A DNA stretch of 64,000 nt from Closterium sp. NIES-65 (lineage: Eukaryota > Streptophyta > Zygnematophyceae > Desmidiales > Closteriaceae), in contig CANXME010002588.1 of NCBI GenBank assembly GCA_948144175.1, forward strand, positions 62,001 through 126,000. The letters are read 5' to 3'. The translations under genes were made by a program, and so were the position numbers. The notes under the pieces are model-generated. The model ran no database searches, had not been told where the DNA came from, and saw nothing but the letters and a program-made list of their open reading frames with translations. Positions 50,148 to 60,599 of this stretch are shown one piece after another. The number at the start of each line of letters is the position of its first letter. The first letter of the stretch is position 1.

Positions 50148-50582
50148 TGTTGGGCTGAGATGCCCTAGGATCTTTGTAGAGTTAAAGTCTAAGTAGGATT
50201 GTAATAGCGGAAGCGTTTGAATGAAAAGTCCTTGAACCACCTTGCACTAGTATGTGAGGGCAAAGTAAGTTAATTAAAACAAGCAAATACAAGGCTTTAT
50301 ATAAGACTACAAGGAATACGAATAGATATAATTAAACTGTTTTGCTGTTGCGATTCGATACTGTGCGACTCGGGCAACTGCTCAATGTCGAATCAGTTGT
50401 GTGTCCTTGCTGTCGCGCTGTATTTGTCAAGTCAAAGGTCGCTGACTTTTGACCTTCGCGTAACCTCCAGGCGGTTACCCTAACCTCCGAGGGCTGACTC
50501 GCGATGCTTCGATTTGGACTGCTTTGCTTGTGTCCTGAGTTTCGACACGACAGAGGCGCTTTAAGACTTATTGTTCCCAACA
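50148..50582 (-). repeat. E12 5' LTR
   Basis: 435 bp, TGTTGGG..CCCAACA, with GATGC following at 50583-50587. Confidence 0.95.
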
Positions 50583-50587
50583 GATGC

Positions 50588-50733
50588 CAGCCTAGCACTT
50601 GCTAGCTCGCACGCACCACGTTACCGTTTGCATGCTTCGCGTATAAATGCTCGCTCATGCCTTCACTCACATTTTTTACTCAATTGACACACTGTGCAAT
50701 CCTCGCTACCTCGATTCATTGCACCCGTAACAA
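50588..50733 (+). repeat. Gypsy X 3' LTR, right part
   Basis: Continues the split LTR. Contains a TATA-like GCGTATAAATGC at about 50639-50650. It probably ends at CCCGTAACA (50733), giving a total LTR of about 327 bp. The end is inferred from the CA terminus only. Confidence 0.5.
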
Positions 50734-51569
50734 TGCTGATCGAGCACCCTACGCAAAGAACATCTTAAAGGAAAGAACAACAAATCCATCCACTCGTCCA
50801 ATCTCTCTACAATCAATATTGGGGATAACCGAAACCGACATACAATCAATCTTTCCCTCCCTCCCGCCCTCGTTCCCATCCCAACTGTCGTCCTTCCCAA
50901 GCGATTCGACGCATACACGTTTGGATGACCTGACCTGACAACGAGGTCCGCCCGAATCGAACATGTGTTCGTCAAATCATGAGGAAAACTTTGCCACGCT
51001 GGACTAATCCGTGCACTTTTCCTTGTCCATGCATCCCAGGCACACGACATGACCCTAGTCAGTTGCTTCCTTTCCAATCTCCTAGCTGGAAGGTGTTTCG
51101 TGAAAGCGCGCCTATATTCCCGGCTCTATTCATCGGCGTCACGATACTGTACTACGTGTAGCGCTGTTCATGCGGGTTGGCCATGGCAAACCCTAGCAGC
51201 GGCGGTCGATGGCTTGTGGCACGGCACACAAGGAAACGCAGGTTTTTGCAGACGCGGCAAAAAATGCTCCGAAACGAAATAAGAGAGACAGTGCGCCGCG
51301 CCGCGCCACTCCTCGCCGTGCTTCGTCGTCCAAAGGGCTTGCAGATCGTAGTAACCTGTTTGGGTCGGGACGGGACCGACTTCAATCATGTTAGTAACCA
51401 ATGTAACATGATTGGACCATTCATTCTATCCGTACGACGTCGCCCAATGTCAGCCTACAGATGTTTGTACCGCGCCACACGAGAGCTTACTAATAGAAGA
51501 GTGTTCTCGGCGAAGCCCTTCGGCTTAGTAACAGATTAGTAACAATTGAACTACTCTGCCGCTAAAAAG
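50734..51569. other. Host intergenic DNA upstream of the GH30 gene
   Basis: No gene recognised. Short ORFs on both strands (for example 51177-51539) have no familiar motif. AAACCCTA (telo-box) lies at 51188-51195, and TTAGTAAC recurs at about 51389, 51526 and 51536. This is probably promoter and 5' untranslated sequence of the next gene. Confidence 0.5.
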
Positions 51570-54500
51570 ATGGTCGCAATTAGGTCTGTTAGCCCGTCGC
51601 TCCCGCTCCTAGTAATACTCTTCCTCCTCATAGCTTCCTCGTCCTCTCCCCACTCGCCTTGCTCAGCCACCCGCGCCGCTACCATCGGCGCGCAGTTGCC
51701 ACCTGCCCCAGTTCCGCCCGTGACCAGGAACCGCGATGCGAACAGTACCAGCGTCTACACTCTTCTGCCCCGCGCGTGGCACCCACCGTTGATCCTCTCC
51801 TTTACTCATGAAGCAGTGCAGTCGCCGCGTCAGCGCCACGTTTTCGGGCGGAAGTCGGGGCGGCCCGTAGAAGCGGCGGAAGTTTTTCCGCAGTCTGCGG
51901 ATTGGCGGGCGCCGGAGTCAGCCGCGCGCGGGCGCTCCCTGGCGGCTTCCGCCGCCGCCAGCGGCGCCGACGAGGGCGAGTGCGACGTAGAGTGGATGCT
52001 GCTGTGGCCGGCGCGACAGGGATGCTGGCGGCCGCGCATGACGGCGCAAGGCAGAACTTCCGCGCGCGTGACTTCCGCCACCTCCTCCTCCGCGCACCGC
52101 CAAGCTACCACGCAAAGCCTGACTTCCGCAGGCGCTGTGATCGCGCAGGCTTCCGCGCCTCCCCCTTCCCCTCCCGACGACCGGCCAGGCGACGGGGATG
52201 GGGGGAGCACTCCGCCCGCGGGGAACGAGGCGCGGCTGACACCCGACAATGAGATCATCGGCGTGTGCCGATTCGGAGGTGAGATATCCGCGATATAGAG
52301 TTGTGACGTCCTTCAAAGAACAGGAGGACCCTGTGAAGGGGGGGGATACTCCCATTGGACTAGGGCTGCGGCCAACGGGGGGTCAATAGGGGCGGCGGAG
52401 GGTCTATGTGGGCAACGGATGGGGAATGAGGGCAAGGGAGGGGCAATGGGGGCAATGAGGGCGGCAATGGGAGGGGGGGGGGCAATGATCATGGCAATGC
52501 TCCGCAATTGATCGCATGATGATGCGATCATACGCGCGTGCAGGTCTGGGAGGGAGGTATCCGCGTTTAGAGTCGAGGTGGGTGGATGAGCAGGAGAGAA
52601 AACGCTGTAAGTGTTGAGCCAGAGCAGGTGGCAGCAAACGATGTTCTCATTATAGCCAGCATCGCAGTTAGTGTTAGACCATCTTCGTCATGCCCTCGCT
52701 GTGCCCCCGCTGTGCCCCCACTGTGCCCCCGCTGTGCCTTGAGTCCCGTTGGCTGGCTCAATATCTTCTCTCCTTTCCTTCCCAACGTCTTCTTTCCGTC
52801 TCCTCCCCTTCACCTCTTTCTTCTCTCATTCCCTTTCGTTGCCGCGCAGCCCCCTCCACCATCACCATCGCCCTGGCTGGAACGGACAGACGTGGCGAGG
52901 CTGGGGCACTTCGCTGGCATGGTGAGTTGCTGAGCTGGCATGGTGAGTTGCTGATCTGACATGGTGAGTTGCTGATCTGGTATGGTGAGTTGCTGAGGTG
53001 GCATGGTGAGTCGCCTAGCTGGCATGGTTACCTGCTTAGCTGGCATGGTTCCATGTCTCATGTCTCATGTCTCATGTCCCTTGTCTCATGTCTCATGTCC
53101 GATGTCTCGTGTCCCATGTCCCATGTATCGTGTGCACGCACACTCTCCCACCTCCCATGCATCAATACCGCTTACCCCTTGCCCCTTGCCCTTTGCCCCT
53201 CCCAGGTTCGCCAACTACGTGGGCAAGCTGCCGGACGACCAGTTTGATCTCATAATGGATTTACTCCTCGACAAGGACAAGGGCATCGGACTCAACTTGG
53301 CCTGCTACCTCATTGGCAGCAGCGTCAACTACACCAACAGCCCCCAGTTCCTCACCGCCGCCTGGGAGACCCGCTCCATCCCCGGCTTCCGCGTCCAGCC
53401 AAACGGGCCGTACGACTGGACGGCGGACGGGCGGCAGAGGCGGACAATGCTCGCCGCCCTGGCGCGGAATGTGGACGAAGTTGAGGCGGTGTCGTACTCG
53501 CAGCCCTGGTGGATGACGGTCAGTGGGGACACTGCCGCGACAGAAACAGGCAAGTGCAACTTAAAGCCCGAGTACTTCCAGGCGTACACGGAGTATCAAG
53601 CTTCGGTGATCGAGCATTACCGCACGCACTGGAACGTGACTTTCTCGACCATGACCCCGGCGAATGAGGCGTTGGAGGGGTGGTGGACGCAGGGCCACAA
53701 GAACGAGGGGTGCAACTACAGCCCTGAGAAGCTGACCACTCTTATCCGGCTCCTCACAGCCACCTTAACGAGACTCAAGCTGCCGACAAAAGTCGCGGGG
53801 TTTGACAGTTTCGTCGGCGCGACTCTCCAGTACACGTTCAAGTTCCCTGCTGCGTTGAAGGCCGGCCTGTTTCGGCTGAATGTGCATGGGTACATAAACC
53901 CGCCGCCCAGCACGGCAGACACTCAGCAGTACATGGAAGGTGTGATGGTGAGCATGCACCGCATGGCGACCGGACTAGGGAAGGAGGTGTGGGTGTCGGA
54001 GGTGGGGCCGATGTGGGTGAGCGGGAATGATTTCGGTGTGATGCTGTTCACGGCGCGGCAGATAGTGGAGACTGTCAACATCATGGGGGCTTCGGCCTGG
54101 ATTTTCTGGCAGGCTGTGAGTGGGGTGGGAGGGAACAACCCATACGCGTTTCTGAAATGGGGGCTATTGGCGGTCAGGATCTACCGGCTGAACGACACAG
54201 AAGTCAAGCCGTTGGATCTGGTGATCTCCAAGAAGCTCTACATGCTGCAGCAGTTTGTGCGTGGGGCGCCGAGAGGAAGCCTGCCTTTGCGAATCCACAC
54301 ATCGGACGGGTGCCAGCACTGCATTGCCGCCTTCTTCCACCCCGACCAGCACTTCGTTTCGATATTCATCGTCAACCAGCGCGACACAACACACACAGCG
54401 ACATTTTCATTCGAGGATTTCGTGCCGTTTGACGCGGGGCAGGAGTGTGTGTTGGAGACGTATCGCACGTCAGCGACGGAAAATAACACGCTGGTGGCGA

Positions 54501-55036
54501 CTCAAAGTTACACAGACGTGCCAGCTTTGATACAGGTGGCGGCGCTGGGCAGCTCGATGACTTCTGTGGTGCTGCGGAATGTGGACCCCGCGTACGGATG
54601 TGCTGCTTGCAGGGATGGTGCATTTTACATCGGAGTGCTTAGCATTGAATTTAGGGGTCTTAGCATAGCGCTGCATCAGTACTGCTGGCTGCAGGGTTTG
54701 ACGCGGGTCAGGCGGGTGTGGTGCGCACGTCAGCCACGGAGAACAGCACGCTATCCGGAGGGAGCTACTCCGATGTACAGGTGGCTGCGCTGGCCTGGTC
54801 TTTTGCATCTGTGGTGCTGCACAAGTTGGCTGGCCCTTGCATCCTGCAGCAATGGTGCTGGTTGGAGAGTTACACAAGGCAGAGCCGCTCACAAGTGCTG
54901 CGTGTGCTGCGCAAAGTGCACACCACGCGTATTGGCATACATAGTGATGATGGCATGGCATTGGTCGAGAGAGCAGAGCTGCTCTTTAAAGCCGAGTCTA
55001 CAAGTGGCTGCACTGGGCTATATGAATCCTGTGTAG
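51570..55036 (+). CDS. GH30-family glycoside hydrolase (endo-beta-1,6-galactanase-like), frameshifted
   Basis: Inferred exons: 51570-52278, 52850-52921 and 53206 to at most 55036; introns GT..AG (donors GTGAGA and GTGAGT). Exon 1 starts MVAIRSVSPS with a hydrophobic signal-like LPLLVILFLLIASS, then a long Ser/Ala/Pro-rich region, so the product is probably secreted or wall-located. Exon 2 encodes STITIALAGTD then, one base out of phase, TWRGWGTSLAW, the GH30 N-terminal signature. Exon 3 continues FANYVGKLPDDQFDLI. The likely acid/base Glu is in TPANEALEGWW (GAG 53666-53668) and the nucleophile Glu in EVWVSEVGPMW (GAG 53999-54001). Family members cut beta-1,6-galactan side chains of arabinogalactan proteins; substrate here is inferred. 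The beta-domain ends near SSMTSVVLRNV (about 54580); sequence to 55036 looks like read-through. The frameshift at 52887-52889 means a pseudogene, a sequencing error, or an unseen splice solution. Confidence 0.75.
52279..52849 (+). other. GH30 intron 1 (571 bp)
   Basis: Donor G|GTGAGA at 52279, acceptor GCGCAG at 52844-52849, preceded by a pyrimidine-rich stretch. G-rich and GGGGGCAATG-like repeats occupy about 52335-52500. Retention would end the protein at a TAG soon after the donor. Confidence 0.7.
52911..53046 (+). repeat. Minisatellite of about 21 bp repeating the exon 2 / intron 2 splice donor
   Basis: The unit GCTGGCATGGTGAGTTGCTGA, which is the exon 2 end plus donor, recurs about six times with point changes (GATCTGACATGG, GATCTGGTATGG, GAGGTGGCATGG, CTAGCTGGCATGG). 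Several units keep GTGAGT; the last two have GTTACC and GTTCCA. Confidence 0.85.
53047..53137 (+). repeat. 7-bp CATGTCT/CATGTCC minisatellite in GH30 intron 2
   Basis: About twelve copies of a 7-bp unit (CATGTCT, CATGTCC, CGTGTCC), ending in CATGTATCGTGTGC. It lies between the donor array and the exon 3 acceptor CCCAG at 53201-53205. Confidence 0.85.
54697..54840 (+). pseudogene. Tandem copy of the GH30 C-terminal segment
   Basis: FDAGQAGVVRTSATENSTL..YSDVQVAALAWSFASVVLHKL repeats the authentic FDAGQ..YRTSATENNTL..YTDV..QVAALGSSMTSVVLRNV (about 54430-54585), in a different frame from the main ORF. It is preceded by CTGCAG|G, which could act as a splice acceptor and make it an alternative last exon. 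Confidence 0.65.
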
Positions 55037-55651
55037 CGATGGCATGATCACAAGGGAGGGAGCTGCTCCTCCGGCCAGGTCGTCGGTACAAGGGGCTGCA
55101 GGCTGCGGCCTCGTGGCAGGCAGCCATTGCACAGCCTTGCACAATTGGGACTCCCTGCGGTTGCACAGTTACCACTAGTTAACTAGAATAAGTATTCACC
55201 CTGCCTAGTGCAGGCGGGGTTACTAGCAAGGACCACAGAACAGAGCTATGATGCCGTGTACGCGGACCCTGCATAGCATAGCAAAAAGTATCACGTTGTT
55301 AGTACATAAGGTATTGTCCCCTGCGTTGTTGCCTGAACCATCTGGGTGTATGGTTAGAGAAAGCAGAGCTGTGCATTCTGGTTTTGAGATGGAAAATTGT
55401 GTGCCAGGTGTCTACAGCTGTTCATGTGTACCGGTAAGGGGATTTGCGTGTGGATGACACATGCATGTGCTTGTTGATCAAAGAAGGTGCTTCAGGTCAA
55501 ACCTACTAAGGTAAACTACGGTAAGGTACCATCAACGCTATACATTAGCATTGCAGCCAGCGCTAGGGTGACTAGCAAAGCATCAGTAAAAAAACATCAG
55601 CGACAATTGCACACCTGAAGCGTACAACTATAACTTATGCCACAGCTAATC
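55037..55651. other. Intergenic region between convergent genes
   Basis: No coding signal recognised. This should hold the 3' ends of the GH30 gene (from the left) and the kinase gene (from the right). Confidence 0.6.
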
Positions 55652-56839
55652 TCACACCACCATGGCAGAAGCTGCCTCCACGCCTGCCCTCAGATCCGAG
55701 CCTACACTGAAACCCAGACCTGCTTCCGAGCCTGTCCTCAAACCTGCCACGCTGGTGTGGCAATGCCGGAGGATCCAAGGATGAAAGAGGATTTGCGCGG
55801 CAGTGGGACGCTGCTGGGGGTTCCTCTGCAGCAGGCACAGCACAAGCCGCTTTGCCTCCTCCGACACTCCCGCCCACTCCTCGCCACTTAAATCCACCAC
55901 GCCTTTCAGCACCTCCACAAACACGTCCTTATCCGTCGGGCCCCAGAAAGGCGGCGCCCCGCAGAGCAAGATGTATAGAATCACGCCCAGAGACCACACG
56001 TCGGCTTCTAACGCGTATTCGCCTAGGAGGACCTCAGGAGCCATGTAGAACGGCGATCCCGCGACGCCCATTGCGCGATTGCCTGATTGCAGGGGAACCG
56101 CAAGGCCGAAATCCGCGAGTTTTGTGGTTAGCGGTGCGGTGGAGAACGGTGCGGAGGGGTCGCGCGTGAGCAGGATGTTTTCCGGCTTGAGATCGCGGTG
56201 GAGGACGCCTCGCGCGTGGCAGTGTGCGACGGCCGATGCGACCTGTGCGAACACGTTCGCAGCGTCGCGTTCACTCAGTCGCCCGCGTCGCACGACTTCG
56301 TCGAACAGTTCGCCGCCTTCGCACAGATCCATGACTAAATGCACTGAATGCTCGTCCTCGAAAACTCCGCGCAATTGCACCACCCCGGGATGCGCCACCC
56401 CCTGCGTCTCCCCAGCTCCGCTTCCGCCAACCCGCTGCATCAGCGCAACTTCTCGCCGCACCTCCTCCTGCTCCGCCTCGCTTCTAAGCCTGTCCTTGGA
56501 GATCGTCTTGCACGCGAAGCGCGCGCCTGTAAGCCGCTCGGTGCAGCGTCGCACGGTCCCGAACTGGCCGGTTCCTAAGACATGAGAGTCTAACGAAAAG
56601 AATGATTCGAGAGGGGCTGTTTGGAACGGAAGGACTTGACCATGCGACGACGGCGACAATGGCGACGTTGGCGACGAGCAGCGATCCTGGGCTTGGTCGA
56701 CCCATCGCAGCTGTGATTCAGGCTGCGACGAGGCGTCGGGCTGATGTTGCTGTTTCCTCTGCGACCTTACGGTATGCGACTTGCGAGTGTCTCGCACGCT
56801 GCTGCGATCTGTTGGTGCTTGCAGAGAGAAGTGGGCCAT
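55652..56839 (-). CDS. Ser/Thr protein kinase, CDPK/PEPRK-like, no EF hands
   Basis: A single-exon 395-residue protein from ATG 56837-56839. A Ser/Gln-rich N-terminal tail (1-80) precedes a complete CaMK-group kinase domain (about 84-356). Features: glycine loop GTGQFGTV (89-96); ATP-binding Lys 111 in ACKTISK; alpha-C Glu near 130; HRDLKPEN (214-221) with catalytic Asp 216; DFG (243-245); GSPFYMAPEV (261-270); DVWSLGVILYILLCG (280-294); HPWI at the domain end. It should phosphorylate Ser/Thr. The domain resembles plant CDPKs and PEPRK/PPCK kinases, but the C-terminus is only about 40 residues, with no junction segment or calcium-binding EF hands. It is therefore more like the PEPRK/PPCK side, and calcium control would not be intrinsic. 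It converges with the GH30 gene. No frame damage seen. Confidence 0.92.
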   Translation of the reverse strand: MAHFSLQAPTDRSSVRDTRKSHTVRSQRKQQHQPDASSQPESQLRWVDQAQDRCSSPTSPLSPSSHGQVLPFQTAPLESFFSLDSHVLGTGQFGTVRRCTERLTGARFACKTISKDRLRSEAEQEEVRREVALMQRVGGSGAGETQGVAHPGVVQLRGVFEDEHSVHLVMDLCEGGELFDEVVRRGRLSERDAANVFAQVASAVAHCHARGVLHRDLKPENILLTRDPSAPFSTAPLTTKLADFGLAVPLQSGNRAMGVAGSPFYMAPEVLLGEYALEADVWSLGVILYILLCGAPPFWGPTDKDVFVEVLKGVVDLSGEEWAGVSEEAKRLVLCLLQRNPQQRPTAAQILFHPWILRHCHTSVAGLRTGSEAGLGFSVGSDLRAGVEAASAMVV

Positions 56840-58692
56840 TATGGCTGATCGAATCTGATAGAGCAGTTAGAAGCTTGAAGGAAGAGTGGGTGCTAGTAGC
56901 GACTACGGCGACCAGTACTTGAAAATATCAACGAGTTAAGTAAATGCCGCAGACAAGTTCGTACCGGGAGTTCGAGCAGCGAGTGCTAAGAAACAACCAG
57001 ATGCAGAAGGACTTGAGTTTCCGGATTCTGTGTTGAGTACCTGGCATGGCTGCTGCATACTTATGCGTGAGCGTGACGGTGAGATTTCTCTCGGCCTTTC
57101 CAGAACGAGCCGCTCCAAGACTCTCCAAGTCGCGATCCTTCTGGTTGCTTCTGGCTCACGCTCGCGCCTTCCATTTTCTCTGTTCGACAATGCCAAGTCA
57201 GTCGTCGTGGTTGTGCGAACCGCAGGTTACCCTTACTGCCAATCAGCGATTCGTGCAGCTGTCTCGTTTGAGCCCACACCTGTCGCCTAGTAGTCGTCGT
57301 CGAGTCTGTCGGTGTCGTCGGAAGCAACGAACGAAGGTCAACGAAGGGTGCAGAGAGCCTTCGCGCGAGGTCACTTTCGTTTCTGTGACGCCTGTCAGTT
57401 GCTCGGCGGAAGTAAAAAGGCGAGGATTTTTGTTCGAGTGTGGCGTGGCAATGTGCTCTGATTGGTCTCGCTCCGCCAACCTCAACTTTGGGTCGGCTCT
57501 GGACTGCACGGCACGGCAGACGTCAATTCACATAACCGTCGCAGAAAGATGACCGAGGCTTCCATGCGAAACACTTTCGCGGATATTTCAAGTCTGTACT
57601 CGTTACAGTCTGTGCTAAGCTGCTGGACAAGTGAAAGGAAAACATTGTCTCAAGGCCTTTCACCATAAGTTGTGCATCGAGTGTACCCTGACAGAAATCC
57701 CAGAATAGGGGCTTCTGCTTCCTTCAGACCTCGGCAGGTGTGTTGACAAGCATCACCCTTGTGGCCCTGTGTGGCTAAGTGAACTAACTTCGCTTGCCCC
57801 TCGACACTATCAGTGTCCATGGCACCCCCATTCCGCTGAGATAACGCCAACGGAATGGGCCTCCAAGCGTCGGCGTTCGTGGCATCGTGTGTACCTCCAA
57901 CGTCGCCTAGCGATGCGACCCCCGTCGGCTTCCCCCACGCGCGTGCACCCTTTCGGCGCCGAACCAGCGAAACGGACGGCGAACCCAGCGAGGGTTCCCC
58001 ACGCCGAGCCTGCCATCCAGTTTACCACTTCCATCGTGTTGTCTCGATGTCATCGCGTCGCATTGGCATCTCGCATATCCCATCCAGGGTTGACCAAATT
58101 TCCACGCCTGATGGCGGAGCGAGCGTCACCCGCTCCACGCCATGATCGTCACAGCGATCCATTTCGTCCTGTACTGTACCACCGCGCGCCAACTTTTCTC
58201 TCGCTCCTACCCACCCCATCCATCGCCTCGCCAGATGCGTGAGATCCTCTTCCCGCGAGCTCTTCGACGAATACCCCTTGCACGGGAGTTTGTCGCAATG
58301 AGACCTCTTTCTCCTTTCACGGAGTCCGTCAGTGGCAGGTGTTCTCGCAGCTCGCTTCGTCCTCAGGCTGCTCGCAGCTGTGCTCCGGTTTCGAACCGGG
58401 TTGTCAAGCGCTTTCCCTTGCACGCGAGGCGTTGCACCAGTTCTGCTCGCAGTCTGGTTTTGCCATCTCCTTTCACTTGCAGCTTTGCGGCTTACACTCT
58501 CTCAAGTCGAATTGGCACAGTGAACTAGCAGTACTGGTTTCCAGTAGCACCATCAGCACCGGGAGGTGATTGCGATCGGCTTCTTGCCTGGCGGCGATTA
58601 GTTTCGCAGCGGGCAAAGTATTTTTACTACTTAACTACCTGCCATGTTGTCGCGGAGTTGTCGCATCCTATCGCTGGTAGAACTGGCGACAG
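56840..58692. other. Intergenic host DNA upstream of the kinase
   Basis: About 1.85 kb with only short ORFs on both strands and no motif I recognise. The first few hundred bases should contain the kinase promoter (minus strand). It ends where degenerate copia E9 begins near 58693. Confidence 0.6.
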
Positions 58693-59514
58693 CCCCTCCG
58701 CCCCTCCAGCTCCACCCGCGCCCTTGCCCCCCTTGCCTTTGCCAGAGCGGCGTCTCCCACTAGGGGCAGACGCCGCGCCAACCGACTCGAGACCAAGCAG
58801 GTCGGCAGCAGCAGCAGAGGCAACAGAGGGCAGGAGGGGGGAAGGAGAGCACCCCTCAAAGATGGGGGTGCGAGGGTCACCACGAGAAGCTCCTACAGCG
58901 ACGATGCGCTTCTCCGCCGCTAGGAGGGCCTTCTCGAGGATGTCGATGGTGAGGGTGGTGGGACAGACCGCGAGAAAGTGGTCCCTGACTACGCGAAGAG
59001 AGTCAGGGAGGCGCGCGACTACGTAGTAGAGAGTGATCTACATGGGGGGGGGGTTCTTGGTGCAGAACTCAGCAGGAAGGGCGGCGCGGTAGCGAGTGTC
59101 ACTAGTGCGGAGGTGCGTAATGAGGTCAGCGACAGTGGGAAAGGCAGAGAGGTCAGGAAAGAGGTAGGGAAGCATGAGACGGCTCAGTGCAGCAGTGGCA
59201 GGGGAGGAGTAGCGCGCGACTACAGCGTCGTACAAGGTCTGAGCACTCTTGTACTGACTAAAGTGCGCGCGCTCAGAGGTAGGGAGGTGGGGACGCACAG
59301 CAAGACGTGCAGCAGCATCGCGGGTGGCCCACTGAGAGCGCACAGTGGGATCAGCATCAGCAGCAGGGGCAGGAGAGGCACCAGAAGTGAGGTCAAAGAG
59401 AGAAAGGCCGTCTGCTCTGTCGCACTGTAAGAACAGCTGCAGGTCGTCGACCTAGACCTCAAAGTCAATGGCGCGACCCTCAGCGTCAAAAGCTAGGACA
59501 CTAGGGGTAGCCAT
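58693..59514 (-). pseudogene. E9 copia gag fragment
   Basis: ATG at 59512-59514 (MATPSVLAFDAEG). TAG at 59452-59454 replaces the Trp of EVWVDD. The capsid-like part is then open to a C-run of 10 (59044-59053), which in this copy keeps phase (KNPPPM). The next codon, however, is TAG where other copies have Tyr. The frame continues ITLYYVVARLPDSLR and ends in GKGKGGKGAGG, where the copy is truncated. Confidence 0.85.
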
Positions 59515-59689
59515 GACAGCAGTAGAAGGTCTCACCAGACAGGTTGGGTCGGGCAGCGCAGTAGCACACTAGTACTGCAACACAGCAGCTCAACCGGCTC
59601 AGCAGCAACAGCAGCTCCGCAGGACCAGCGGCTCGGCTCCTCAGGCGGTGCAGGCGGCTCGGGCGGCGCAGGCGGCTCGGGCTGTCAGC

Positions 59690-60480
59690 GACACAGGGCG
59701 GCCCGGGGCTGGGACGGGCGGCGCGCGGGCGATCAGGGGCCGGGACGGGCGGCGCGCGGGCGTCGAGAGGCCGGGACGGGCGGCCAGCGGGCGGCTAGGG
59801 GCCGGGACGGCGGCGCGCTGGCGTCGAGGGGCCGGGACGGGCGGCCAGCGGGCGGCTAGGGGCCGGGACGGGCGGCCAGCAGGCGGCTAGGGGCCGGGAC
59901 GGGCGGCGTGCGGGCGTCAAGGGGCCGGGACGGGCGGCCAGCGGGCGGCTAGGGGCCGGGACAGGCGGCGCGCGGGCGATCAGGGGCCGGGACGGGCGGC
60001 GCGCGGGCGTCGAGAGGCCGGGACGGGCGGCCAGTGGGCGGCTAGGGGCCGGGACGGCGGCGCGCGGGCGTTGAGGGGCCGGGACGGGCGGCCAGCGGGC
60101 GGCTAGGGGCCGGGACAGGCGGCGCGCGGGCGGCTAAGGGCCGGGACGGGCGGCGCGTGGGCGGCTAGGGGCCTAAACGGGCGCGCGCGGGCGGCTAAGG
60201 GCCTGAACGGGCGGCGCGTGGGTGGCTAGGGGCCGGGACGGGCGGCGCTTGGGCGGCTAGGGGCCTGAACAGGCGCGCGCGGGCGGCTAAGGGCCTGAAC
60301 GGGCGGCGCGTGGGTGGCTAGGGGCCGGGACGGGCGGCGCTTGGGCGGCTAGGGGCCTGAACAGGCGCGCGCGGGCGGCTAGGGGCCTGAACGGGCGGCG
60401 CGTGGGCGGCTAGGGGCCGGGACAGGCGGCGCGTGGGCGGCTAGGGGCCTGAACGGGCGCGCGCGGGTGGCTAGGGGCCG
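59690..60480 (-). repeat. E9 leader array
   Basis: About 25 units of roughly 30 bp, GGGGCCGGGACGGGCGGC + GCGCGGGCGGCTA with variants (GGGGCCTGAACGGGCG). Some multi-unit blocks are repeated exactly (for example around 60220-60290 and 60290-60360), so it grew by block duplication. Confidence 0.87.
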
Positions 60481-60550
60481 CAGGGCAGGCCGAAAAAAAG
60501 TGAAAGCGAGGGCCCGGAGCGCGCTCCGGGCAGAGAAAAAAAAGTTTAAA

Positions 60551-60599
60551 GGTGGTGGGCCCTAAGCACAGTTCCCACGGGGGAACCTGCTCGATACCA
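60551..60599 (-). promoter_or_regulatory. E9 primer-binding site, extended
   Basis: Minus strand TGGTATCGAGCAGGTTCCC, CC loop, GTGGGAA, then TTAGGGCCCACCACC. Confidence 0.75.

Larger units (their letters stand above)
44524..50582 (-). mobile_element. Copia element E12, different lineage, complete
   Basis: 6059-bp minus-strand copia with LTRs 44524-44962 (439 bp) and 50148-50582 (435 bp), each with perfect TGTTGGG..CCCAACA ends, and target duplication GATGC (44519-44523, 50583-50587). Roughly nine substitutions and one 4-bp indel separate the LTRs. Base composition is clearly lower in GC than the other copia family, and the polyprotein is unrelated in detail. One reading frame covers gag-pol, with only two stops. 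Confidence 0.97.

Noticed and set aside
51177-51539. 120-codon plus-strand ORF upstream of the GH30 gene and its antisense partner
   Set aside because: No domain seen and both strands are open; probably untranslated or promoter sequence. An unknown short gene cannot be excluded.
56079-56585. Plus-strand ORF of 168 codons opposite the kinase
   Set aside because: Antisense shadow of the GC-rich kinase gene; no motif.
57046-58569. Several plus-strand ORFs of 60-168 codons between the kinase and E9
   Set aside because: Overlapping frames, no recognisable domain, no splice model that joins them; reported as intergenic.
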